Positions 1 to 7,493 of a stretch of 53,746 nt of DNA are shown one piece after another. The stretch comes from Bacteroidota bacterium. GTDB taxonomy: Bacteria > Bacteroidota > Bacteroidia > Bacteroidales > UBA7960. A program made the position numbers and the translations under genes. The stretch is from NCBI GenBank assembly GCA_018335675.1, contig JAGXRQ010000003.1, forward strand, positions 1-53,746, written 5' to 3'. Position 1 is the stretch's first letter, and each line of letters begins with the position of its first letter. A model generated the notes under the pieces. The model was not told the origin of the DNA and ran no database searches. It saw only the letters and a program-made list of their open reading frames with translations.

Positions 1-207
1 AGGTGCTAATGAAAATATAAATGGGCTTATCAGGCAATACTTTCCTAAAGGGTCTTCTTTTGAAAATATTACTAATCAACAAATTCAATATGTTCAACAC
101 AAGTTAAATAACAGACCAAGAAAAAAATTGGGGTTCTTATCACCAATTGAGTTTTTATCATTAAATTTGATTAAACAAAAAGTTGCATTTGTGACTTGAA
201 TTCAGCC
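1..207 (+). mobile_element. Right end of an IS30-family insertion sequence (partial)
   Basis: Bases 145-207 match the reverse complement of 53684-53746 with one mismatch (base 151 against 53740), and the two sequences diverge immediately outside. That fixes the element's outer boundary at about base 207, eight bases past the transposase stop. The last 25 or so bases should be the terminal inverted repeat, but the other end of the element is not present to confirm it. Confidence 0.85.
2..199 (+). CDS. IS30-family transposase, C-terminal fragment (partial at window start)
   Basis: The reading frame is open from base 2 to a TGA at 197-199 and gives 65 residues. They match the C-terminal end of IS30-family transposases: an NGLIRQYFPKG block, then VQHKLNNRPRKKLG and a Pro-Ile-Glu-Phe segment, which is the end of the DDE catalytic domain (the ENxxGLIRQ stretch carries the last acidic residue). 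The family catalyses cut-and-paste or circle-mediated transposition of its own element. The N-terminal helix-turn-helix and the first two catalytic Asp residues lie outside the window, so activity cannot be judged. The final 17 codons recur, inverted, at the right edge of the window. Confidence 0.9.
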   Translation, partial: GANENINGLIRQYFPKGSSFENITNQQIQYVQHKLNNRPRKKLGFLSPIEFLSLNLIKQKVAFVT

Positions 208-210
208 ATT

Positions 211-243
211 AAAAAACCCTGTAAGTATGATTTACAGGGTTTT
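211..243 (-). terminator. Rho-independent terminator of the initiator tRNA
   Basis: An 8-bp perfect stem (217-224 with 232-239) and a 7-base loop, flanked by A/T runs so that the minus-strand transcript ends in a U tract. It sits directly downstream of the tRNA and begins 3 bases after the IS boundary. Confidence 0.8.
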
Positions 244-249
244 AGCTAG

Positions 250-321
<72 letters not shown>

Positions 322-438
322 GTGTGTTTTGAGGGTGCAAATATACACAATTATTATGTACTTGGTAATGTTTTTAAATATTTTTTTAAATCAAAAAGGC
401 CATAACTTTAAAATCATACATAAATGATTGTAATTTAC

Positions 439-446
439 TATCTTTG
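439..446 (+). promoter_or_regulatory. -7 box (TAnnTTTG type) of the FKBP lipoprotein gene
   Basis: TATCTTTG lies 27 bases before the ATG at 474. It matches the Bacteroidota -7 consensus TAnnTTTG. A TTG codon inside it extends the open frame upstream, but as promoter sequence it cannot be the start. No clear -33 TTTG was found. Confidence 0.6.
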
Positions 447-473
447 CAGCGATTATATTTTGATAGCTACATA

Positions 474-971
474 ATGAAAAAATCTATTTTTTCCTTTCAT
501 AGAAAAATTTCGGCATTTATTATTGTTTTACTTGCAGCTCTGGTGTTTTTTGCTTGCAATAAAGACGATCCGGAATATCAGGCTCAAATTGATAGAGAGA
601 TTATTCTGAAATATATAGCAGATAACGATCTTGAAGCAAGTGAAGTTGATGATACCGGTATTTTTTATGTCATTTCTAAACAGGGAAGTGGCGGTTATCC
701 TACAATAGAATCGAGTGTGCATCTCATTAGCATGGGGTTTTATTTTGATAAAGATGATAATATATTAATATTTCAACCTTTAGCTTCTCAGTTATATGTT
801 CTTAAAAGACAAATACTTGGATGGCAATATGGTATCCCAATGTTTAATCGTGGAGCAAAAGGGATGTTGCTAATACCATCAGCATATGGATATGGACCAA
901 ATCCCTATTATTCGGGCATTCCGCCAAATCAGGTGCTGTTTTTTGATATAGAATTAATAGATTTCCAATAA
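474..971 (+). CDS. FKBP-type peptidyl-prolyl cis-trans isomerase lipoprotein
   Basis: A 165-residue protein. The signal peptide ends in a lipobox with Cys28 (VFFAC), so the mature protein should be a lipidated periplasmic or outer-membrane protein. The C-terminal half has the FKBP signature: a Gly-Trp in the ILGWQYGIPMF segment, RGAKGMLLIPSAYGYG, then GIPPNQVLFFDIELI. This fold catalyses prolyl isomerisation and helps secreted proteins fold. The domain resembles the lipoprotein FKBPs (GldI-like) common in Bacteroidota. The start was placed at ATG 474 because an upstream TTG lies in the -7 promoter box and would bury the signal peptide. It is a single gene with its own promoter. Isomerase activity is inferred, since the N-terminal part of the FKBP domain is divergent. 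Confidence 0.85.
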   Translation: MKKSIFSFHRKISAFIIVLLAALVFFACNKDDPEYQAQIDREIILKYIADNDLEASEVDDTGIFYVISKQGSGGYPTIESSVHLISMGFYFDKDDNILIFQPLASQLYVLKRQILGWQYGIPMFNRGAKGMLLIPSAYGYGPNPYYSGIPPNQVLFFDIELIDFQ

Positions 972-996
972 TTCCGGATTGTATTGTTTAACTTAT

Positions 997-1004
997 TAAC
1001 TTTG
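997..1004 (+). promoter_or_regulatory. -7 box (TAACTTTG) upstream of the 1026 gene
   Basis: An exact TAnnTTTG match 21 bases before the ATG at 1026. The -33 element is not recognisable. Confidence 0.55.
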
Positions 1005-1025
1005 CACCACAAAACAATTTAACAA

Positions 1026-1328
1026 ATGGCAAGCATAAAAGACCTTAAAAAGGATATTAATTTCCTTACAAATGAAGTTATTGAAACATGTATAATTAAA
1101 TTGTCCTTTAATCCGGGCATAGATAATAAAAGAATGTTTGATATTATAGATGAATTTGTCGAATATCGAAATCAAACAATTTATAAAATCAACAATCCTG
1201 AAAAACTTAACGGAAACAAGAAAGAAGCTTTAAAGGCCTATTATAATGAACTAATGGAAGCATTTATCGCCAAAGTAAATCAGGCTTTTGAGAAAATTAA
1301 TAGTATACAGGAGCAACCTTCTAAATAG
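1026..1328 (+). CDS. Conserved small hypothetical protein, 100 aa
   Basis: I do not recognise a named family. The protein is hydrophilic and charged, with no signal peptide or membrane segment, and looks largely alpha-helical: a Lys-rich N-terminus (KDLKKD), a central FVEYRNQTIYKIN stretch and a C-terminal helix rich in Glu, Lys and Gln. It should be cytoplasmic. It has its own TAACTTTG -7 box and sits between the FKBP gene and the pseudouridine synthase on the same strand, with 140 bp before the latter. Codon use looks like its neighbours, so I regard it as a real gene of unknown function. Confidence 0.75.
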   Translation: MASIKDLKKDINFLTNEVIETCIIKLSFNPGIDNKRMFDIIDEFVEYRNQTIYKINNPEKLNGNKKEALKAYYNELMEAFIAKVNQAFEKINSIQEQPSK

Positions 1329-1468
1329 TTTTTTAGATTTTGCGCAGGATTTTGTTTTAATCTCCCTTGTTATTTTCGTCTATAATTGGGCTATACGCCT
1401 TTTAATATAATTGCAAATCAATATTATTTGTTGGTTTGTTATATTTATGTTTTTATAACACATTAATC

Positions 1469-3148
1469 ATGAACAGAAAAGGAAACGATAAGGATAGAAG
1501 AACTGGTGATAAAAAGAAAAGTTTTTCTTCTTCCAGATCAACCAAATATAAAAAATCCGAGAGTAAAGAAAGGTCTGATAATTCTAGATCTTTCGATGAC
1601 AAAAAGAAGCCTTTTAGAAAAGACAAAGAGGATAAGCCTTTTAGTAGAGGGGGCGATAAACGTCCGAGCCGTAGATTTGGAGAAGAAAAGCCGGCATCAA
1701 GTGAAGGTTTCAGAAGACCCTTTAAAAAAGATGGTGAAGACAAACCCTTTAGCAGAGGCGGCGATAAGCGTCCGGCCCGTAAATTTGGTGAAGAAAAACC
1801 AACATCCAGCGAAGGTTTTAGAAGGCCTTATAAAAAAGATGGTGAAGACAAACCCTTTAGCAGAGGTGGCGATAAACGTCCGAGCCGTAAATTTGGCGAA
1901 GAAAAGCCAGCATCAAGTGAAGGTTTCAGAAGACCTTTTAAAAAAGATGGTGAAGACAAACCCTTTAGCAGAGGCGGTGATAAACGTCCTACCCGCAAAT
2001 TTGGTGAAAGTAAGCCGGCATCCAGCGAAGGCTTCAGAAGGCCTTATAAAAAAGATGGTGAAGACAAACCCTTTAGCAGAGGCGGCGATAAGCGTCCTAC
2101 CCGTAAATTTGGTGAAAGTAAACCAACATCCAGCGAAGGCTTCAGAAAACCATACAAAAAAGATGGTGAAGAAAAGTCTTTTAGCTCAGGTGGCGATAGC
2201 CGCCCTAAAAGAAAATTCGGAGAAGAAAAGCCTTTTAAAAGCGATGGTGTAAGAAGACCATACAAAAGTGATAGTGACAATTCAACCGGTAGTAGAGAAG
2301 AAAGACCATTTAAACGAAGCTCTGAAAAATCCTCTTCATATAGAGATGAGAAAAAGCCCGGCTTTTCAAAGTATCCAAAAACTTATGATAAACCCGAACG
2401 CAAAAAAAGTTATACTAAATTTGAAGATTCAGATGGTGTAATGAGGTTGAATAAATATATCGCTAATTCAGGCATTTGTTCTCGCCGTGAAGCAGATAAT
2501 TTAATTAAGATAGGTGCAATAAGTGTAAATGGGAAGGTAGTTACTGAATTAGGTATTAAAGTTAACCCGGGCGATGTTGTTTTATATGGTGATCAAAGAC
2601 TTAATGCAGAGAAAAAAGTATACGTGCTCCTTAACAAACCTAAAGATTATATTACTACGTCTGACGACCCTCAGGGAAGAAAAAACGTTTTAATGCTTGT
2701 TGAAAAAGCTTGTAAAGAAAGAATTTATCCGGTTGGCAGGCTTGATAGGAATACAACAGGAGTATTATTGTTTACCAATGATGGAGAACTTGCTAAAAAA
2801 CTTACACATCCAAAGTATGGCGTAACTAAATTATATCATGTTACTCTTGATAAGAATGTCACAAAAGCTGACATTACAAAAATTTCTAATGGGATTGAAC
2901 TTGAAGATGGATTTGTTAAGGCCGACAGTATATCTTATGTGGAAGATGGAGTTAATAAAAAAGAAATTGGCATCGAAATTCACTCAGGTCAAAACAGAGT
3001 GGTCAGAAGAATATTCGAGTCGCTTGGATACAAAGTTATGAAGCTTGACAGGGTTTCATTTGCAGGACTAACAAAGAAAGACATGCCACGTGGAAAGTGG
3101 AGATTCCTTTCTGAAAAAGAGGTCGGGTTTTTGAAAATGCTCAAGTAA
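1469..3148 (+). CDS. RsuA/RluB-family pseudouridine synthase with long Lys/Arg-rich repeat extension
   Basis: A 559-residue protein from ATG 1469. Residues from about 325 to the end are a standard rRNA pseudouridine synthase: an S4 RNA-binding domain (MRLNKYIANSGICSRREAD), then the catalytic motif GRLDRNTTGVLLFTNDGEL with the nucleophilic Asp, and the GQNRVVRRIFESLGYKV motif. RsuA/RluB enzymes isomerise one uridine in 16S or 23S rRNA. The first 320 or so residues are low-complexity and highly basic, built from five 36-residue repeats plus a degenerate sixth. Family members elsewhere are usually 240-300 residues, so more than half of this protein is extension. The tail may add non-specific RNA or ribosome affinity (inference). 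Upstream in-frame codons (from 1436) were rejected because the ATG at 1469 starts the natural MNRKG N-terminus. Confidence 0.92.
   Translation: MNRKGNDKDRRTGDKKKSFSSSRSTKYKKSESKERSDNSRSFDDKKKPFRKDKEDKPFSRGGDKRPSRRFGEEKPASSEGFRRPFKKDGEDKPFSRGGDKRPARKFGEEKPTSSEGFRRPYKKDGEDKPFSRGGDKRPSRKFGEEKPASSEGFRRPFKKDGEDKPFSRGGDKRPTRKFGESKPASSEGFRRPYKKDGEDKPFSRGGDKRPTRKFGESKPTSSEGFRKPYKKDGEEKSFSSGGDSRPKRKFGEEKPFKSDGVRRPYKSDSDNSTGSREERPFKRSSEKSSSYRDEKKPGFSKYPKTYDKPERKKSYTKFEDSDGVMRLNKYIANSGICSRREADNLIKIGAISVNGKVVTELGIKVNPGDVVLYGDQRLNAEKKVYVLLNKPKDYITTSDDPQGRKNVLMLVEKACKERIYPVGRLDRNTTGVLLFTNDGELAKKLTHPKYGVTKLYHVTLDKNVTKADITKISNGIELEDGFVKADSISYVEDGVNKKEIGIEIHSGQNRVVRRIFESLGYKVMKLDRVSFAGLTKKDMPRGKWRFLSEKEVGFLKMLK
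1631..2260 (+). repeat. 108-bp in-frame tandem repeat inside the pseudouridine synthase gene
   Basis: Units begin at 1631, 1739, 1847, 1955, 2063 and 2171, a constant 108-bp spacing (36 codons). The first five are near identical and the last is degenerate. Each unit encodes a core of DKPFSRGGDKRP, then RKFGEEKP, SSEGFRRP and YKKDGE. The repetition also keeps a second forward frame and stretches of the reverse strand open, which are not genes. Confidence 0.95.
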
Positions 3149-3154
3149 ATAATG

Positions 3155-3192
3155 AAAAAAGGCTGTTTAGATTTCTAAACAGCCTTTTTTTA
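3155..3192 (+). terminator. Rho-independent terminator after the pseudouridine synthase gene
   Basis: A perfect 10-bp stem (3161-3170 with 3175-3184), a 4-base loop and a T tract, 6 bases after the stop codon. The A run on the left side means it could also stop minus-strand transcripts of the tRNA-Phe gene. Confidence 0.92.
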
Positions 3193-3216
3193 TTGTCTTA
3201 ATTGTTTTGTTTCTTG

Positions 3217-3289
<73 letters not shown>

Positions 3290-3429
3290 TTTTTTTGCGG
3301 TGCAAAGATAGTTAAACTTATTAATTTGGCAACTTTATTGCTGATTTTTTTTAAGTTTTTCGCTAATGTGTCTGTAAAACAATTAGTTAAATTAAGAGAT
3401 ATTGTGATATTTCTTTCGAGCTTTTTAAT

Positions 3430-3437
3430 TACTTTTG
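3430..3437 (+). promoter_or_regulatory. Putative -7 box of the coaX operon
   Basis: TACTTTTG fits TAnnTTTG and lies 30 bases before the coaX ATG. A TTG at 3402-3404 is a possible but poorly spaced -33 element. Confidence 0.45.
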
Positions 3438-3467
3438 ACCCCTTATTAAAATTATGATTAAGCTTAT

Positions 3468-4208
3468 ATGAATTTTACTGTAGATATTGGCAACTCTTTA
3501 ATAAAAATCTCCGGATTTGAAGGTTCTAATATGGTTTTACATAAAGTTTTTGAGTCAAGTAAAATTGATGAAGCAAGGTTATTCTTTTTTAATAAGTTGA
3601 ATTTAAAAAATGCTAATGCGATAATATCTTCTGTTCAAAATCAAGTCTTTATCGAAAATAACTCCATAGGTAAGGATGTAAATATCATCAATTTCTCTTA
3701 TAAAACTCCTACTCCCTTAAATTTAAAATATGAGAGTCTCGAAACACTTGGCACGGACAGGCTTGCTGCTGCAGTGGGAGGAAGTTTTTTATTCCTTGGC
3801 AATGAAGTTCTTGTTGTAAATGCTGGCACTTGCATAACCTATGAATTCATTGATAAAGATAAAAATTATTTGGGAGGGGCAATTTCTCCCGGATTAATGA
3901 TGAGATTTAAAGCATTGAATACTTTTACAGGGAAATTGCCGTTAATTACTCAATCAACTGTGAAACCAAATATTACCGGCACCAATACTGTTGAGTGTCT
4001 TAGCTCCGGAGTGATTAATGGAATATGCTTTGAAATTGACAGTATGATTGATAGTTATTGCAAGTCTTATCCGGAAATTAAAATTGTTTTTAGTGGGGGG
4101 GACGTATTTTATTTTGACAAAATGTTAAAAAGTAAGATATTTGCAACCGAAAATCTGGTGTCTTACGGATTAAACCAAATACTTTTATATAATGCACAGA
4201 AATTTTAG
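3468..4208 (+). CDS. coaX: Type III pantothenate kinase
   Basis: A 246-residue protein of the BAF/CoaX family. It phosphorylates pantothenate with ATP in the first step of coenzyme A synthesis in the cytoplasm. Visible motifs are the N-terminal phosphate motif DIGNSLIK (residues 6-13), LGTDRLAAAVGG (about 96-107), NAGTCITYEFID (about 119-130) and GGAISPGLMMRFKALNTFTGKLP. In many family members the second motif begins with Asp; here that position reads Asn, which is worth comparing with close relatives. The gene opens the envelope operon that runs to ppiD, and its last 17 bases overlap the next gene, so the two are co-transcribed. Confidence 0.93.
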   Translation: MNFTVDIGNSLIKISGFEGSNMVLHKVFESSKIDEARLFFFNKLNLKNANAIISSVQNQVFIENNSIGKDVNIINFSYKTPTPLNLKYESLETLGTDRLAAAVGGSFLFLGNEVLVVNAGTCITYEFIDKDKNYLGGAISPGLMMRFKALNTFTGKLPLITQSTVKPNITGTNTVECLSSGVINGICFEIDSMIDSYCKSYPEIKIVFSGGDVFYFDKMLKSKIFATENLVSYGLNQILLYNAQKF

Positions 4209-5475
4209 CCTTAAATATCCTGCTGTAATAATAGCATTGTTAATGTCAGTTGCTGTTTTTGTAAATAATCTTGCAGCTCAAACTCGAATAAGTTCTCCAT
4301 ATTCTATTTATGGTTTAGGTGAAATTTATTTCAATAATAACTTTGGAACTCTTGGAATGGGTGGAGTGTCTTTAGGATTGCAAAGCAACACCTCCGTAAA
4401 TTATATTAATCCGGCCTCTTATGTGGCTGTTGATTCGAATTCTTTTGTTTTTGAATCTATTGTATTTTCTCATTTCTATGGGCAAAATACTCCCGAACAA
4501 AAGCAGTTTACTAATTATACTTCACTCGGTAATTTGTCTTTTGCATTTCCTGTATATAAATGGTGGGCTTCTGCTTTTGGATTAATGCCTTACAGTGCAA
4601 CCGGATATAAAGTCGTTGACCAAATCGAATATGACAACATTGGAATGGTTAATTATACTTATGAAGGACAAGGAGGAATTCATCAGATCTTTTGGGGAAA
4701 TGGATTTAAAATTGGGAAAGGATTATCTCTTGGTATTAATACATCTTACCTGTTTGGAAATTATAAAGACATTTCTACTGTGAGCTCCGATTCTGCCAAC
4801 TTCTACGTATCAAATCAACACCGTGCTGTTACCGTTAACGGGGTTATGTTTAATATAGGTGCGCAATATAAAACAAGCTTGCCCTCAAATAGAGAGCTAA
4901 TTATTGGAGTAGCAGGGGGAAATAATACTGCATTGCATTCCGATGAAGCCCTTGTGCAAAGGATTTATTTGCCTGGATTTACCGTTCCTGATACAGTTCT
5001 GAATTATGTTAATGAACAAGGTAAAATTGTTATACCGGCTTATTATGCACTAGGATTTACATTGAAAATCAATAAAAACTGGATGGCTGGGGCCGATTTC
5101 TACAATCAAAATTGGCAAACTTTTAAGTTTTTTAATCAGGCTCTAAATCTAAATAATTCATATCAAATTGGCCTTGGAACCCAATATATTCCAGACTCAG
5201 ACATAGGTGTCGATTTTCTTACAAGAATGAAATATACAGCTGGCCTTAGGTATAAACAAACATATATTTTCCATAATAATAATTCAGTAAACGAAATTGG
5301 CATAGGGTTTGGACTTAGCTTCAGACTTAGAAGAAATCTTTCAGGAATGACTCTGGGCTTCGAATGGGCAAATAGAGGAAGTGTTGAAAATAATAACTTG
5401 AGAGAAGATCTTTACAGATTCAATATAGGAGTTAATATTCATGAAAGATGGTTTATTAGGAGTAAATTCTACTAG
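4192..5475 (+). CDS. Outer-membrane beta-barrel protein encoded next to coaX
   Basis: A 427-residue protein with a signal peptide (hydrophobic stretch around residues 12-26, cleavage near AAQT) and then strand-rich sequence with many alternating aromatic and Gly residues. It ends in a short aromatic segment (RWFIRSKFY) typical of barrel proteins. The N-terminal SPYSIYGLGE and NPASYV segments recall the lumen-plugging start of FadL/OmpP1-type transporters, so a hydrophobic-substrate channel is possible but unproven. The start ATG lies inside coaX (17-bp overlap), which is typical of a tight operon. In Bacteroidota this gene commonly sits between coaX and the TPR/lptC pair. Confidence 0.8.
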   Translation: MHRNFSLKYPAVIIALLMSVAVFVNNLAAQTRISSPYSIYGLGEIYFNNNFGTLGMGGVSLGLQSNTSVNYINPASYVAVDSNSFVFESIVFSHFYGQNTPEQKQFTNYTSLGNLSFAFPVYKWWASAFGLMPYSATGYKVVDQIEYDNIGMVNYTYEGQGGIHQIFWGNGFKIGKGLSLGINTSYLFGNYKDISTVSSDSANFYVSNQHRAVTVNGVMFNIGAQYKTSLPSNRELIIGVAGGNNTALHSDEALVQRIYLPGFTVPDTVLNYVNEQGKIVIPAYYALGFTLKINKNWMAGADFYNQNWQTFKFFNQALNLNNSYQIGLGTQYIPDSDIGVDFLTRMKYTAGLRYKQTYIFHNNNSVNEIGIGFGLSFRLRRNLSGMTLGFEWANRGSVENNNLREDLYRFNIGVNIHERWFIRSKFY

Positions 5476-5518
5476 GAAATAATAGTTTTAATGATAATTT
5501 TTAAATATTTTTTGAATA

Positions 5519-6871
5519 ATGAAAGCAACAAAAGTTTTATTTGGTTTAGTTTTAGGCATATCACTATTCGCTATCTCAGCAAATGGAAGTAATCCATCAA
5601 ACAACAAACCCAAGAAAGATGATACAAAAAGCGTTTTTGGTGAGGATAGTGTAACCTGTGTGAGAAATCTTTCTATATATTTTGAGTATTTCCGCCAACG
5701 CAATTATGCTATGGCAGTAGAGCCATGGAGATGGGTATATTTAAACTGTCCTGCAGCAAGGCAAAATACATTCATTCACGGGGCCACATTATTTAAGTAT
5801 TTACATGGTTTGGAAAATGATCCTATCAGGCGTGAAGCCTACGTAGATTCGTTAATGACTCTATACGATCAAAGAATAAAATACTTCGGTAGAGAAGGCG
5901 AAGTCCTTGGTAGAAAGGCTGTCGATCTTTATACATACAGACCAAACAGTATTGTTGAAATATTTGAGATTACAGAGAAGTCTATTGGTATTGACGGTAA
6001 CGAATCTGCAGCTAATGTTTTGCAAATAAACTTCCATTGTTTGGTTGGTTTACAAGAAGCTGGGTTGAAAGATGAAACTGTTGTTCTTGAAGCATTTGAC
6101 AGGGCTATGAATATTATTGACTTTAATATTAAAAACAATTCTGAAGCCGCTAACCAATATCAGGTTGTTAAAAATAATATTGAGGTAATGTTTAGACCTT
6201 ATGCAAATTGCAATAATATTGTAAGTCTGTTTATGCCTAGGTTTGAGCAAAACCCTAATGATACTGAGCTTTTAGAAAAGATAATTGACTTTCTTAGCAA
6301 TGCAGGATGTACTGAAGAGAAGTTGTATTATAATGCAACCCTAAACTTGCATAAGATTAAGCCAACAGCTCAATCTGCATTTTTAATGGCTAGAATGGAA
6401 ACAGCTTTGGGTAATCTCCAGAAAGCTATTCAATTTTATGAGCAGGCGATAAGTCTATTTGATAAAGAAGAAGAAAAATTTACAACATATTTGTTGCTTG
6501 CAGATATTTTATACAGACAGTTTAATCGTTACAGCGAAGCTAGAAATTATGCGTTGAAAGCAGCAGAAGCTAAACCAAATGATGGCAGACCATATCTTGT
6601 TATTGGTGAAATGTACGCAGCAACGGCCAAACAATGCGGAGATAATGAATTCACCGAAAGAGTAGCTTATTGGGCAGCAGTTGATAAATTTCAACAGGCA
6701 AAAAATATTGACGATGATAATGCTGTGCAGCAAAGAGCAGATTTGCTTATAGATACATGGACAAAGCATTTTCCAACAAATGATAATATATTCTTCTACG
6801 GTTTTGAAGTAGGTCAATCATATACTGTTGGATGTTGGATAAACGAAAGAACTCGCATAAGAGCCAGATAA
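5519..6871 (+). CDS. Periplasmic TPR-repeat protein
   Basis: A 450-residue protein. The N-terminal signal peptide (about residues 1-22, ending SANG) directs it across the inner membrane. The rest is helical with tetratricopeptide motifs, clearest around residues 290-380 (ALGNLQKAIQFYEQAISLF, YSEARNYALKAAEAKPNDG, then PYLVIGEMYAATA). TPRs are protein-interaction scaffolds. The position between an outer-membrane barrel and lptC suggests an envelope-assembly role, but no partner can be named. It lies 43 bp after the barrel gene and 6 bp before lptC. Confidence 0.85.
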   Translation: MKATKVLFGLVLGISLFAISANGSNPSNNKPKKDDTKSVFGEDSVTCVRNLSIYFEYFRQRNYAMAVEPWRWVYLNCPAARQNTFIHGATLFKYLHGLENDPIRREAYVDSLMTLYDQRIKYFGREGEVLGRKAVDLYTYRPNSIVEIFEITEKSIGIDGNESAANVLQINFHCLVGLQEAGLKDETVVLEAFDRAMNIIDFNIKNNSEAANQYQVVKNNIEVMFRPYANCNNIVSLFMPRFEQNPNDTELLEKIIDFLSNAGCTEEKLYYNATLNLHKIKPTAQSAFLMARMETALGNLQKAIQFYEQAISLFDKEEEKFTTYLLLADILYRQFNRYSEARNYALKAAEAKPNDGRPYLVIGEMYAATAKQCGDNEFTERVAYWAAVDKFQQAKNIDDDNAVQQRADLLIDTWTKHFPTNDNIFFYGFEVGQSYTVGCWINERTRIRAR

Positions 6872-6877
6872 GCAGCA

Positions 6878-7450
6878 ATGAAAACTGAATCTTATCAGGA
6901 GCCCAAAAAAATTAGTAAAAGCATTGCCATCCTGCTTTTGATGGCAATGCTTTTTTCTTGTAGCCCCGACCTTGAAACTATAAGCCTTATCACTCAAGTC
7001 GACGAATCTCCTATTGAAACTGCTTTTGGGGTAAAAGTTATTTACTCAGAATACGCCAGATTGAAAATGATATTGGAGTCACCTCAGATGGATAAATATG
7101 AAGGCGAAAAAGAATACCTTGAAATGCCAAAAGGCGTTTATGTGATTTTTTACGATTCTATTGGAAGACAAACTTCTTCCCTAAAGGCTAATTATGCTAT
7201 TAGTTATGAATCGGAAAATATTATGGAGGCTCATAATGATGTGATAGTTATTAATGAAAAAAATGAAGTATTAAACACTGAACATCTTACTTGGGATAGG
7301 GGTAAAGCAATTATTTTTACTGAAAAGTTTGTGAAAATAACAACAGGTGATGAAATCCTTTATGGCGATGGATTTGAATCTGATGAAAGATTTGATAGTT
7401 GGGTGATTAAAAAACCTAGAGGAGAGTTTTATATTGAAACAGGTGATTAA
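6878..7450 (+). CDS. lptC: LPS export ABC transporter periplasmic protein LptC (lipoprotein form)
   Basis: A 190-residue protein. The N-terminal hydrophobic segment ends in a lipobox, MLFSC with Cys28, so it is predicted to be lipid-anchored and not, as in E. coli, held by a transmembrane helix. The remainder is the beta-strand-rich LptC/OstA-like fold: ANYAISYESENIMEAHNDVIVINEK is followed by LNTEHLTWDRGKAIIFTEKFVKI, the alternating 'unmodified/modified element' pattern of LptC. LptC passes lipopolysaccharide from LptBFG to LptA. The start lies 6 bp after the TPR gene, within the same operon. Confidence 0.87.
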   Translation: MKTESYQEPKKISKSIAILLLMAMLFSCSPDLETISLITQVDESPIETAFGVKVIYSEYARLKMILESPQMDKYEGEKEYLEMPKGVYVIFYDSIGRQTSSLKANYAISYESENIMEAHNDVIVINEKNEVLNTEHLTWDRGKAIIFTEKFVKITTGDEILYGDGFESDERFDSWVIKKPRGEFYIETGD

Positions 7451-7493
7451 TATCAGTATTTTTATTTTAGTAATTTTGCAAAAAAAATAAAAA

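Noticed and set aside
1506-2252. A long second open frame (about 248 codons) inside the pseudouridine synthase gene
   Set aside because: It lies wholly over the 108-bp repeat. Because 108 is divisible by three, any frame free of stops in one unit stays open in all of them. Its product is compositionally odd and the correct frame has the S4/PsiS domains.
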